A stretch of 45,610 nucleotides of DNA from a virus. The number at the start of each line of letters is the position of its first letter. Positions within the stretch are counted from its first letter, which is position 1. Below are positions 1 to 7,720 of the stretch, one piece after another. Location: positions 1-45,610 of the IMG/VR virus record IMGVR_UViG_3300031972_000064; one strand, written 5' to 3'. The notes under the pieces were generated by a model. The model ran no database searches. It had not been told where the DNA came from and saw only the letters and a list, made by a program, of their open reading frames with translations. The position numbers and the translations under genes are program-made.

Positions 1-105
1 TTTTATGCGTGGGGTCCAGTTAATAGATCAGCGGCTTGTAATGGCGGGATAATCTGGCGGGGCTTGTGTTCGGGGAATGCTGCGCTTGGTGGCATCAACG
101 TCTAA
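1..105 (+). CDS. 3' end of an upstream gene (partial)
   Basis: An open frame enters at base 1 and stops at TAA 103-105, giving a 34-residue C-terminal piece rich in Gly, Ala, Asn, Cys and Trp and ending GGINV. The start lies outside the window, so the full gene is unknown. The Gly/Asn/Trp-rich ending resembles the C-termini of secreted or tail-associated phage proteins, but no family is recognised. The DNA is G-rich compared with the genes to the right. It is listed because the frame is open from the edge and is followed by further ORFs on the same strand. Confidence 0.4.
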   Translation, partial: FYAWGPVNRSAACNGGIIWRGLCSGNAALGGINV

Positions 106-122
106 CACCAAAACTTAACGAC

Positions 123-218
123 ATGGGAAAAATGTCAGGCAATGGTAAAAAGAAAAGATCCGGCGCAATAGCTAACGGGACTTTTTCGGCAGGGGTCACT
201 GGCACAATATTAAAATGA
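123..218 (+). CDS. Small hypothetical protein, 31 aa
   Basis: ATG at 123 opens a 31-residue frame with a basic N-terminal cluster (GKKKR) and a Gly/Thr-rich end. Its TGA (216-218) overlaps the ATG of the next ORF as ATGA, the coupling style used elsewhere in this genome. The frame is open further upstream, to about 42, but without a better start. No family is recognised. The DNA is G-rich with codon use unlike the terminase region, so this and its neighbour could also be remnants of a decayed longer gene. Confidence 0.3.
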   Translation: MGKMSGNGKKKRSGAIANGTFSAGVTGTILK

Positions 219-451
219 TGGCAACCTCGGCATCAATGATGACAAACCCCCGATACGGGTCGCAGGGGCCACCGGGGGTGTACCAGTACCTGTATGCAAT
301 CCCGACAGCAAATGTGGCGGGTGTAGTTACCGATATGGTTAAAAACAATGCTTTGGGGGAGTCAGTGGGGAGTCGGCGGGTACACTGGGGGTATATCCCG
401 GCGGGTTACAAACCCATTGTACTGTTGTATTCACAATTTGTCAAGTGTTAA
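215..451 (+). CDS. Hypothetical protein, 78 aa
   Basis: The ORF begins at the ATG of an ATGA overlap with the 31-aa ORF and ends at TAA 449-451, just before a nine-T run and a promoter. The protein has two N-terminal Met repeats, a Gly/Pro turn, a mildly hydrophobic middle and a C-terminal Cys. No domain is recognised. Codons such as GGG and CGG are unusually frequent compared with the rest of the plus-strand arm. It may be a real small late gene at the end of the preceding operon, or noncoding debris. Confidence 0.35.
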   Translation: MMATSASMMTNPRYGSQGPPGVYQYLYAIPTANVAGVVTDMVKNNALGESVGSRRVHWGYIPAGYKPIVLLYSQFVKC

Positions 452-462
452 ATTTTTTTTTG

Positions 463-491
463 TTGACATTTGCGTATTACATAGCCATAAT
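463..491 (+). promoter_or_regulatory. Sigma70-like promoter upstream of the terminase operon
   Basis: A perfect -35 TTGACA (463-468) and -10 CATAAT (486-491) are separated by exactly 17 bases. A nine-T run (453-461) lies just upstream and could act as an AT-rich UP-like element. Transcription would start near 498 and read through a leader of about 115 bases into the 66-aa gene and terminase. This is the best promoter match I found in the window. Confidence 0.8.
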
Positions 492-527
492 AGGTGCGTA
501 GGTCGTATTCAGACTTAGCACATCTCT

Positions 528-582
528 CCGATTTCACAGCGATATTTGCACAACACACGAGATTGTGGCTACAGTGAATCGG
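528..582 (+). promoter_or_regulatory. Structured 5' leader hairpin
   Basis: The outer strands CCGATTtCAC (528-537) and GTGAATCGG (574-582) pair over nine bases with one bulged T. Inside, AGC (538-540) pairs with GCT (568-570), and CACAA (549-553) pairs with TTGTG (563-567) around a nine-base loop. No U-tract follows, so it is not a terminator. It lies wholly within the leader of the transcript from the promoter at 463-491. It could stabilise or regulate the late mRNA, or be processed. Confidence 0.5.
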
Positions 583-613
583 TCTACACTCCTCATTTAC
601 CCGAAAGATTACC

Positions 614-814
614 ATGTACACAGCAATGTTACTCATTTGTCACATAAATGCCATGCAGGGATGTATGGTAGTCACTGACGACTGGGGTCCGTACAAAACA
701 AAAGAGGAATGTATGGCCCGTGTAGAGGTTATGATAGGCAACGTACAAGAAATAACACCGTTTATGATTGTTTCGGGCACACGATGCACTACCAAAGCCG
801 GAGAAGCCACGTAA
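614..814 (+). CDS. Small exported cysteine-containing protein, 66 aa
   Basis: This 66-residue protein starts with a hydrophobic stretch (MLLICHINAM after a second possible start at 626) that could be a signal peptide or anchor. It is followed by a small domain with the pattern YKTKEEC and a later RC pair that could form a disulfide. It has the same layout as the 63-aa protein at 15470-15661, which also has a hydrophobic start, an EC and a later YC. Small proteins of this shape are common in marine phages, but no function is known to me. It is the first gene after the strong promoter. Neither start has a convincing Shine-Dalgarno site, so 614 or 626 are both possible. Confidence 0.65.
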   Translation: MYTAMLLICHINAMQGCMVVTDDWGPYKTKEECMARVEVMIGNVQEITPFMIVSGTRCTTKAGEAT

Positions 815-816
815 AA

Positions 817-1224
817 ATGAACCTGATGCCCCAACAACCCGCCAAAAAACGGGAACTAACCACCCAACAGTCCCTTTTTCTTGACATCTTGTTTGAAAAC
901 GGCGGAAATATCACCGCTGCAGCCACAGATGCAGGATATTCTGTGGGTAGTGCGTCGTGGTTACGCAAAACACTGGCAGATGAGATAGTAGAACGCACAA
1001 AAGACGTGCTATCTATGAACGCATTCAAAGCAGCCAACAGACTTGTAGCGACAATAGACAATCCCGCCCCCGAAAGAGGTGATGATCTGCGTCTCAAAGC
1101 TGCCGAAAGCCTCCTGAACCGCGTAGGAGTCAAACAAGCGGAAACAATCAACCACAACGTAACGGCGGTTCACGGTGTAGTCCTGCTGCCTCCAAAGAAA
1201 GAGGTCGTGATAGATGGCACTTGA
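817..1224 (+). CDS. Terminase small subunit
   Basis: The 135-aa protein would bind phage DNA and hand it to the large subunit during packaging. A helix-turn-helix-like segment (about residues 17-50, around NITAAATDAGYS) matches the DNA-recognition part of terminase small subunits, which resembles a sleeping-transposase HTH. A helical middle (NAFKAANRLV) and an RLKAAESLLNRVGV helix fit the oligomerisation region. Position two genes before the large subunit supports the call. An open frame extends upstream to 709, but that part overlaps the previous gene and does not look coding. ATG 817 follows the previous stop by two bases; ATG 826 is an alternative. The 3' end overlaps the next gene by 11 bases. 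Confidence 0.8.
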   Translation: MNLMPQQPAKKRELTTQQSLFLDILFENGGNITAAATDAGYSVGSASWLRKTLADEIVERTKDVLSMNAFKAANRLVATIDNPAPERGDDLRLKAAESLLNRVGVKQAETINHNVTAVHGVVLLPPKKEVVIDGT

Positions 1225-1672
1225 TCAGTACGATAAAACCAGAAAGAAATTTAACGAGAATTTCCGCAAGATTACGAAGGCAGAGGTTGCAGACCTCACA
1301 CCCGGTCAACGTAAAATCTATAATGAGATCGTTGCAAATGAAAACATTGCTGCTGTTCCGAAGAGCAGCTCTGAAACTATGGGCGGACGTGTGCGTTTGC
1401 GTGAGTTTGACTCCGAAACATTCAAGCCTGTCAGGCTAAGAACTATCACATCCGGAAAAGACAGGGCTGCAGGAATACGTCAAACAAGGCGCGATAAAGC
1501 AAACGAGTACAAAACAAACCTAGACTTCCCCGGCGCAAGCAAGGGATACTCTACTGAGTTAGGAATGTCCGTGCCCAAGCCAAAGCCACGCACGGCACCC
1601 CGTGAGAAGCTGGCTCATGGAGGTTCTGCTTGTAAGGGCCGCTCCGCACAAAGCAGCGCGGAGAAGTCCTAG
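1214..1672 (+). CDS. Hypothetical protein between terminase subunits, 152 aa
   Basis: The protein is hydrophilic and basic, with a helical N-terminal third (KTRKKFNENFRKITKAEV) and a low-complexity Pro/Lys/Ser C-terminal tail. No domain is recognised. The start overlaps the end of the small subunit, with AAGAGG upstream as ribosome-binding site. Its stop TAG shares a base with the GTG start of the large subunit, so the three genes are probably translated as a coupled unit. Position suggests an accessory packaging role, but that is inference only. Confidence 0.65.
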   Translation: MALDQYDKTRKKFNENFRKITKAEVADLTPGQRKIYNEIVANENIAAVPKSSSETMGGRVRLREFDSETFKPVRLRTITSGKDRAAGIRQTRRDKANEYKTNLDFPGASKGYSTELGMSVPKPKPRTAPREKLAHGGSACKGRSAQSSAEKS

Positions 1673-3342
1673 TGGCAGGACGCCCTAAGAAAGACCCCAA
1701 CGCACCCAAAGCCTCGTACAACCTGTCCGTAAAGGAACGTGCCCGTCGTGCTGCTCAAAAGAAACTGAACGGAGCCAAACGCCGCGCAGCCAAAACAACG
1801 AAGGCAGCCGAAGACAAACGCAGATATGCCCGCAATCTTGAAGCAAAGATAACAAAGGTAGAAAAGGCACTTGTTGGTACGGAAACTAAAGTCGTTGATC
1901 AAGGAGACTTGTCTGAACTGCCTAGTGCCGTTTCAGAGTTGGTCAAGGACAGTGAGATTGTATTCCAGCCCAACGCTGGGCCGCAAGAAGAGTTTTTGTC
2001 TGCTGGTGAACGCGACGTATTATACGGTGGTGCAGCCGGTGGCGGAAAAAGTTTCGCGCTTCTTGCAGACCCGTTACGCTTTTGTCACAATAGCAACCAT
2101 CGCGGTCTACTGCTTCGTCGCACTCTGGACGAACTAACCGAACTGATCGACAAGTCACGCCAGCTATACACAAAAGCTTTTCCCGGTGCAAAGTTTCGTG
2201 AGTCCAAGTCAACGTGGCACTTTCCCTCCGGGGCAACAATCTGGTTCACCTACCTAGACAAAGACAAAGACGTAACTCGCTTTCAGGGACAGGCGTTCAA
2301 CTGGATAGGCATTGATGAGATTACCCAATATCCTACACCCTACGTCTGGGATTACCTGCGTTCTCGCCTTCGTACTACTGATCCTGAACTCCAGCAACAC
2401 TTGTACATGCGCTGCACTGCCAACCCCGGAGGAGTGGGTGGTTGGTGGGTCAAGAAAACCTACATCGACGGAACCCCAGAAAACAAGCCTTTTCCTGCGT
2501 TCGATATAGAGACAAAAAAAGACTTTGTGTGGCCCCCCGGCCACGAAAAAGCAGGTCAGCCGCTGTTCTTTCGTAAGTTTGTACCGGCACGGCTGACTGA
2601 CAATCCCCATCTGATGGCAGACGGCCAGTACGAGGCCATGCTCAGATCGCTCCCAGATGTCGAACGAAAGCGACTTCTTGAAGGGGATTGGGACGTGGCA
2701 GAGGGAGCGGCCTTCCCAGAGTTCAGCCGCACCAAGCACGTCGTAGAGCCGTTCGAACTGCCAACCAACTGGCCGCGCATACGAATGGCCGACTACGGTT
2801 ACGCTGCACCCTCATGTGTTTTGTGGGGCGCAATCGACTGGGACAACAACATTTGGATTTATAGAGAATTATACGAAAAACACTTGACAGCGGAAGAGTT
2901 AGCCGCTAAAATACTATCAGCGGAACAACTAGACCCCATACCTCACTACACGGTCCTTGACTCGTCTTGCTGGAACAAGACAGGTTTTGGGCCATCAATC
3001 GCAGAGGTAATGATGCGGCAGGGTGTTCGTTGGACACCAGCAGACCGTAATCGCATTCAAGGCAAAATGGAAATACACCGTCGCCTAGCCGATGATCCCT
3101 ACACAGAAGAGCCTCGCCTACGTTTCTTTTCTAGCTGCCAGAACATAGTCAAACAAATTGCTGGCATACCCCTGTCCAAAACAAACAGCGAAGATGTAGA
3201 CACAAAGGCAGAGGATCACGCATACGACGCCTTGCGCTACGGAATGATGACACGCATGAGCGGGTATGCTTCCATACACAAACAACTGGGTGCGATAAAG
3301 AATCAAGTCCACCAAGTTCAAGACGAAGTATTTGGGTACTAA
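1672..3342 (+). CDS. terL: Terminase large subunit
   Basis: This is the ATPase and nuclease motor that packages DNA into proheads. Walker A GGAAGGGKS is at residues 119-127 and Walker B WIGIDE at 211-216. A coupling-type TANPGG motif is near 249-254. The C-terminal RNase H-like nuclease has acidic residues at D374 (MADYG), D430 (VLDSS) and D515/D519 (DHAYDALRYG). The 556-aa length is a little above usual because of an N-terminal basic extension of about 75 residues. That extension begins with an AT-hook-like GRPKK and continues as a probable coiled coil. Translation starts at GTG 1672, with GGAGAAG upstream and overlapping the previous stop. Confidence 0.95.
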   Translation: MAGRPKKDPNAPKASYNLSVKERARRAAQKKLNGAKRRAAKTTKAAEDKRRYARNLEAKITKVEKALVGTETKVVDQGDLSELPSAVSELVKDSEIVFQPNAGPQEEFLSAGERDVLYGGAAGGGKSFALLADPLRFCHNSNHRGLLLRRTLDELTELIDKSRQLYTKAFPGAKFRESKSTWHFPSGATIWFTYLDKDKDVTRFQGQAFNWIGIDEITQYPTPYVWDYLRSRLRTTDPELQQHLYMRCTANPGGVGGWWVKKTYIDGTPENKPFPAFDIETKKDFVWPPGHEKAGQPLFFRKFVPARLTDNPHLMADGQYEAMLRSLPDVERKRLLEGDWDVAEGAAFPEFSRTKHVVEPFELPTNWPRIRMADYGYAAPSCVLWGAIDWDNNIWIYRELYEKHLTAEELAAKILSAEQLDPIPHYTVLDSSCWNKTGFGPSIAEVMMRQGVRWTPADRNRIQGKMEIHRRLADDPYTEEPRLRFFSSCQNIVKQIAGIPLSKTNSEDVDTKAEDHAYDALRYGMMTRMSGYASIHKQLGAIKNQVHQVQDEVFGY

Positions 3343-5310
3343 ATGGAAACCGAACAGTTTAAACAACTAGCAGAATCCGGTGAGTTGACTATGGGTCAGG
3401 CGTTAGATCACGCTATGACTATGCCTAAAGCTGGTTCTAGAATACAAGATTTGAAAAAGGCTATTGCGGCTGGAAAATTAGGAGACACCACTCTAGACAC
3501 TCCTTTAAAAGAAGCACTTAATAGTGAAAGTTTTTTAAGTAACGTAGATACTCCACGAGCAAATTATTACGTTGGAGTACAAGGGTTTGAGGGTGCGTTA
3601 AAAAAAGCATTTATAAGAGCAAAAATTCCGTACTTGTCTACGTTAGGTCTTGAAACAGACTTAACAGATATTTTAAAAGGAGGAGGGTATTCTGAGGGAC
3701 AACTTAGACGAACTCGTTCAATGGAAGCCCTTATTCCTTCGGGGGATCTTGACGAAGCCTACGCCGATGCGTTTACAAATATGAGTGCTGATAAAAATAT
3801 TAGTGATGACACAAAACGATTTTTATTTTTTCACAAAAACACCATAGTTCGTGTTGACACTGTTTTAGGAGCTAAAGCTACAAAAACTACTCCTGCAAAA
3901 CCTCCTGCAACATTAGCAGATATAGTTATAAGTAAAGACCCCAATACAAAAGAATTAACCGTAACCTTAAAAGGTGAAAAACGAGTAAATAAAACTAGGC
4001 TAGATGTTACTTACAAAGGAACTATGGCTGCGTTCCTAAAAGAACAGTTTGATATATCCAAAGCCGCAAACCCCGGAAAAAAATTAAAAGACATAAAACT
4101 GTTTGACACCACAAAAAGTAAAACAGATGCTGCACATAACAAACACATAAAGCCAATAGTAGAAGAACGATTTCCTACACAAATACCCGTCGATCCAAAG
4201 AGTGGAGAATCCGGATGGCGACCTACAGATATTAGGTCGGCAGTTCAAGATCAATTAGAAAAAGAATTTGAAATAAATTTTGCACTAGCTGAAGACTTTG
4301 CAGGACACAAAGTAAAAGATGCGTACAAATCAGCGCAAGCAAATCCAGCTAAGATTGGAGAGATTGCAGAAAATCTCGTTAGACAAACTGCAAAAAATTT
4401 AAATACCCCTACGACTAATAGTGTAATTGCAGCTAAGTTTGGTATTCCTACTACGGTATTTAATGCGGAAGGCACGGCTTCATTTCCAGCATTAGTTGAA
4501 GATTATCGCGGAGCAGGACAAGCTCTTCAACCTGCTGTGCCTTTAACTGAGGCACAAAAAGCTGAAATGGATGCGTCTGCGTTTTTATCCGCTGAAAAAC
4601 AAACTGCTAAAGCACTAGACCTTCAACAACAAAACATAGAAAAAGCAGCAGCACTAGATGTTGATAAAGCTAGGGAAGGAATTGAAAGACAAGACCAGCT
4701 TGCTGCCCTAAGACAAGAACAAAAAGACATAAAACAAGCCGCTAAAGTAGCAGAAGCTGATGCTAATTTTGATACCTACCTAGATGATATGGCGGAAGAA
4801 TACGGTGTTGAAAAGGCTGATAAAGGCATAATATCTCGTGCTACTGACGTAGGTGGAAAAGTAATAAGAGGTCTTTTGCCTGTAGCGATAGGAACAAGCA
4901 CCATAGCGGCTACTAGAGAAGCAGAAGCACAAGGAGCATCCCCGTTTTCCGCTGCAATGCAAGGGCTGGCTGCAGGGGCTTCAGAGGTCGTTGCCCCTCC
5001 CGGCATGGCATACAGTGACGCACCCTTTCGTGAAGAGCAACGAGCCACTATGCCCGCTGGATCAGGTCTTGGCCCCCGAACAGATGTAGCACCACAGATG
5101 GACGCAATGGGGTATATCAAACCAGAGTTTGCGCCGTACCCGATGGAAGCTGCTCCCCAACCTAACATCCCCGATCCCGCACCCTCTGCGCCTGATATGG
5201 CTGCACAAGGGTTCGTACCAGTTCCCGAAGCCCGCGCCAATGCGATGCGGGGGGAAGCAACCGCGATGGATCAAGCACCATCGTTTCTTTACGGCGGCGT
5301 AGTCCGCTAA
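3343..5310 (+). CDS. 655-aa protein with possible degenerate tyrosine-recombinase-like domain
   Basis: The gene starts directly after the terminase stop and lies before the portal. Residues about 100-335 show the order of a tyrosine recombinase catalytic domain: an Arg in a helix followed by a DI segment (R170, LADIV 191-195), a beta-hairpin with Lys (210-213), DIRSA with R298, AGH with H322 and Y328. The usual His of HxxR is Thr here, so activity is doubtful. Residues about 400-500 are coiled coil. Residues 500-520 are hydrophobic. The last 125 are Pro/Ala/Met-rich, end LYGGVVR and are GC-richer. The first 520 codons are clearly AT-rich compared with the terminase and portal genes. The protein may be a structural or head-associated protein with an acquired module. 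The recombinase reading is inference from motif spacing only. Confidence 0.5.
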   Translation: METEQFKQLAESGELTMGQALDHAMTMPKAGSRIQDLKKAIAAGKLGDTTLDTPLKEALNSESFLSNVDTPRANYYVGVQGFEGALKKAFIRAKIPYLSTLGLETDLTDILKGGGYSEGQLRRTRSMEALIPSGDLDEAYADAFTNMSADKNISDDTKRFLFFHKNTIVRVDTVLGAKATKTTPAKPPATLADIVISKDPNTKELTVTLKGEKRVNKTRLDVTYKGTMAAFLKEQFDISKAANPGKKLKDIKLFDTTKSKTDAAHNKHIKPIVEERFPTQIPVDPKSGESGWRPTDIRSAVQDQLEKEFEINFALAEDFAGHKVKDAYKSAQANPAKIGEIAENLVRQTAKNLNTPTTNSVIAAKFGIPTTVFNAEGTASFPALVEDYRGAGQALQPAVPLTEAQKAEMDASAFLSAEKQTAKALDLQQQNIEKAAALDVDKAREGIERQDQLAALRQEQKDIKQAAKVAEADANFDTYLDDMAEEYGVEKADKGIISRATDVGGKVIRGLLPVAIGTSTIAATREAEAQGASPFSAAMQGLAAGASEVVAPPGMAYSDAPFREEQRATMPAGSGLGPRTDVAPQMDAMGYIKPEFAPYPMEAAPQPNIPDPAPSAPDMAAQGFVPVPEARANAMRGEATAMDQAPSFLYGGVVR

Positions 5311-5334
5311 ACAACCCAACAAACGGAGGCATAC

Positions 5335-5553
5335 ATGCCCGGTAATAACTACAACTACGGCGCATCGTACATTATGAACGCAGACAAGACAAGCGTTGAT
5401 AAAGACGAAGGTGCATCTTCACTCTACCGCGAAAGCCTAGAGTTTGACACTCGTGTCCAAACAGGACCGATGATCGAAGCAATGCCAAAAAAACAAACCA
5501 AGCCTACGGTAGAAGCTTCACTTTTTAAAATGGCAGACGAACGCGACTACTAA
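5335..5553 (+). CDS. Small hypothetical protein before the portal, 72 aa
   Basis: The 72-residue hydrophilic protein has a Tyr/Asn-rich N-terminus and an acidic C-terminal end (MADERDY). It has a strong ribosome-binding site (GGAGG, seven bases before ATG 5335). It sits between the 655-aa protein and the portal, with short spacers, in the same operon. No domain is recognised. A minor head or portal-associated component is the most economical guess from position, but the sequence itself gives no proof. Confidence 0.7.
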   Translation: MPGNNYNYGASYIMNADKTSVDKDEGASSLYRESLEFDTRVQTGPMIEAMPKKQTKPTVEASLFKMADERDY

Positions 5554-5562
5554 GGAAGCGAT

Positions 5563-7686
5563 ATGTCCGATAACTTTTTGGAACCTGCGGACGACACCGC
5601 CGTACCAGTCTTTGAACCCGAAGAGCAAATGCCGGGTTTGGCTGCGTATGTAAAGGCACGATTTGACGACGCAGAAAACGGACGGTTTTCGTACGAGCAG
5701 CGATGGCTGAGAGCGTACAAAAACTTTCGTGGCATTTATGATTCTACAACACAATACCGTGACAGTGAAAAGTCAAAGGTGTTCATCAAGATTACCAAGA
5801 CAAAGGTGCTTGCTGCGTACGGTCAGATTGTAGACATCCTTTTTGCAAACAAAAAGTTTCCATTGGTCATAGAGCCAACTCCCATACCAGAGGGTATAGC
5901 AGAGTTTGCCCACCTTACTACTCCGCTAGATCAAATGCAACCTCCGGAAGACCCGTACGGATTTGAGGGTGATGGTCGTGAGTTGCCGTTTGGTGCCACG
6001 CAAGCTACCCCTGCCTCTGGCGATTTTTTGGGTGGACTAGCTAGCCAGTACGGTGATGCACCCCTGTCTGAAGGCCCAGCCAAAATGGGTGAGCCACAGA
6101 TTAGCCCTGCACAAAAGGCTGCACTCAACATGGAGAAGATGGTTCACGATCAGCTTCTTGATACACGTGCAGTAAACGTGCTTCGTAGTTCTATCTTTGA
6201 ATCCGCTCTGCTAGGTACAGGAGTTGTAAAGGGTCCGTTCAATCACTACAAACGGGTACACCGCTGGGAAAACGGACCAGAGGGACGAGTGTACAGTCCG
6301 TACGAGCGTATTGTTCCTCGTATCGAACACGTATCCCCGTGGGACTTTCATCCTGATCCCTCTGCTACAAGCATAGACGATTGCGAATACGTAATTCAAC
6401 GACACCGCATGAACCGTCAACAACTTCGTAACCTTATCTCACAGCCTCACTTTTACGCTGACGCTATTGAAGAGTGCCTTGCAAAAGGACCAAACTACGA
6501 AGACAAGTATTACGAAGACACCATTCGTGAAGAAGAGACTGAGCCGTACGTCGGTGACAGTCGTTACGAAGTTCTTGAATATTGGGGCTTCCTTGATGCC
6601 AAACTTGCACGAGAAGCGGGACTAGACATTCCTGCTGACATGAGTGAGTTTGAACAGGTACAAGTGAACGTGTGGGCATGTGGTACCCTGATCCTACGCT
6701 GCGTTATGAACCCATTTACGCCAGCCCGTATACCTTACCAAGTGTTTCCATATGAAATCAACCCGTACCAAGTGTGGGGTGTTGGTGTTGCAGAGAACAT
6801 GGAAGACGCACAACTGCTGATGAACGGCCACGTTCGTATGGCAATCGACAATCTGGCGTTGGCGGGTAACCTAGTGTTTGATGTGGACGAAGCTTCACTT
6901 GTTCCCGGACAAAACATGGATATCTTTCCCGGTAAGATATTCCGCCGTCAGTCCGGTGTAACAGGGACGGCAATCAACGGCCTCAAGTTTCCGAACACAG
7001 CACCTGAAAACATTCAGATGTATCAAATCAGCCGACAACTTGCTGACGAAGAAACAGGTTTGCCGTCGATTATGCACGGTCAAACAGGAGTAACGGGCAC
7101 GGGACGCACAGCATCTGGACTGTCTATGTTGTTGGGCGGAGCAAGTCTGTCCCTTAAAACGGTGATTAAGAATATAGACGACCAGCTTCTCAAGCCACTG
7201 GGTGAAGCGTACTTTCAGTGGAACATGCAGTTCAACGAAAGTTCCCCGGAGATTGAGGGTGACCTAGAGATTAAACCTCGTGGTGTAGCTGCAGTGATGC
7301 AAAAGGAAGTACGCAGTCAACGACTAACTACACTGCTACAGACAGTATCCAATCCGATGCTGGCACCGTTTATCAAAATACCAAACCTCATGCGTGAACT
7401 GGCTATTGCACAAGACATTGATCCTGACAGCCTTGTGAACGACATGAACGAAGCACAGATTTTTGCAGAGATGTTGAAAGGACTAGCCAATGCTCAACAA
7501 GAAGCAAGCCAGCAAGGTCAGCCCGCTGGTGGCGAACAAGGAAGCGTGGGACAGTCTGGAGGAGTACCTGCAGGAGCAAATCCGAATGACGCTTCGGGCG
7601 TTGGTGGCGGCACAATCGGAACTGGAAGTGTTCCGGCTGCAGGGGAAGATAACTTCACTGGAACAGATCAAGGGATTGAAGGCTGA
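5563..7686 (+). CDS. Portal (head-tail connector) protein
   Basis: The 707-aa protein would form the dodecameric ring at the packaging vertex. Features typical of large podovirus portals are a helical N-terminal part with RFSYEQRWLRAYKNFRG (about residues 42-58), a Pro/Gly-rich loop (about 120-180), a SPWDFHPDP segment near 260, and a late helical stretch (LADEETGLPSIMHG) near 490. The last 75 residues are Gly/Ala/Gln low complexity and are overprinted by another gene in the +1 frame. The ribosome-binding site AAGGAAG precedes ATG 5563. Position after terminase and before the scaffold and capsid genes, together with length, makes the call strong although no catalytic motif exists for the family. 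Confidence 0.85.
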   Translation: MSDNFLEPADDTAVPVFEPEEQMPGLAAYVKARFDDAENGRFSYEQRWLRAYKNFRGIYDSTTQYRDSEKSKVFIKITKTKVLAAYGQIVDILFANKKFPLVIEPTPIPEGIAEFAHLTTPLDQMQPPEDPYGFEGDGRELPFGATQATPASGDFLGGLASQYGDAPLSEGPAKMGEPQISPAQKAALNMEKMVHDQLLDTRAVNVLRSSIFESALLGTGVVKGPFNHYKRVHRWENGPEGRVYSPYERIVPRIEHVSPWDFHPDPSATSIDDCEYVIQRHRMNRQQLRNLISQPHFYADAIEECLAKGPNYEDKYYEDTIREEETEPYVGDSRYEVLEYWGFLDAKLAREAGLDIPADMSEFEQVQVNVWACGTLILRCVMNPFTPARIPYQVFPYEINPYQVWGVGVAENMEDAQLLMNGHVRMAIDNLALAGNLVFDVDEASLVPGQNMDIFPGKIFRRQSGVTGTAINGLKFPNTAPENIQMYQISRQLADEETGLPSIMHGQTGVTGTGRTASGLSMLLGGASLSLKTVIKNIDDQLLKPLGEAYFQWNMQFNESSPEIEGDLEIKPRGVAAVMQKEVRSQRLTTLLQTVSNPMLAPFIKIPNLMRELAIAQDIDPDSLVNDMNEAQIFAEMLKGLANAQQEASQQGQPAGGEQGSVGQSGGVPAGANPNDASGVGGGTIGTGSVPAAGEDNFTGTDQGIEG

Positions 7687-7720
7687 TTATGAAGCTGCGG
7701 TGGATGTAAAGAATGGCTAA
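7490..7720 (+). CDS. Overprinted small helical protein inside the portal 3' end
   Basis: This 76-aa ORF lies almost wholly within the last 197 bases of the portal gene, in another frame. It looks like a real protein: an SKVSPLVANKEAWDSLEEY opening followed by two amphipathic helices (a LRALVAAQ-type helix and a FRLQGKITSLEQIKGLK helix). Short helical proteins of this sort follow the portal in many podoviruses. The portal tail read from the same bases is low complexity, as expected where the second frame is constrained. AAAGGA lies eight bases before ATG 7490. The stop overlaps the start of the next gene (7713) by eight bases, consistent with coupling. Confidence 0.8.
   Translation: MLNKKQASKVSPLVANKEAWDSLEEYLQEQIRMTLRALVAAQSELEVFRLQGKITSLEQIKGLKADYEAAVDVKNG

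Noticed and set aside
1-105. Possible variable repeat of a diversity-generating retroelement
   Set aside because: The Gly/Asn/Trp-rich C-terminus superficially resembles such variable regions, but no reverse transcriptase, template repeat or second copy was seen in the window.
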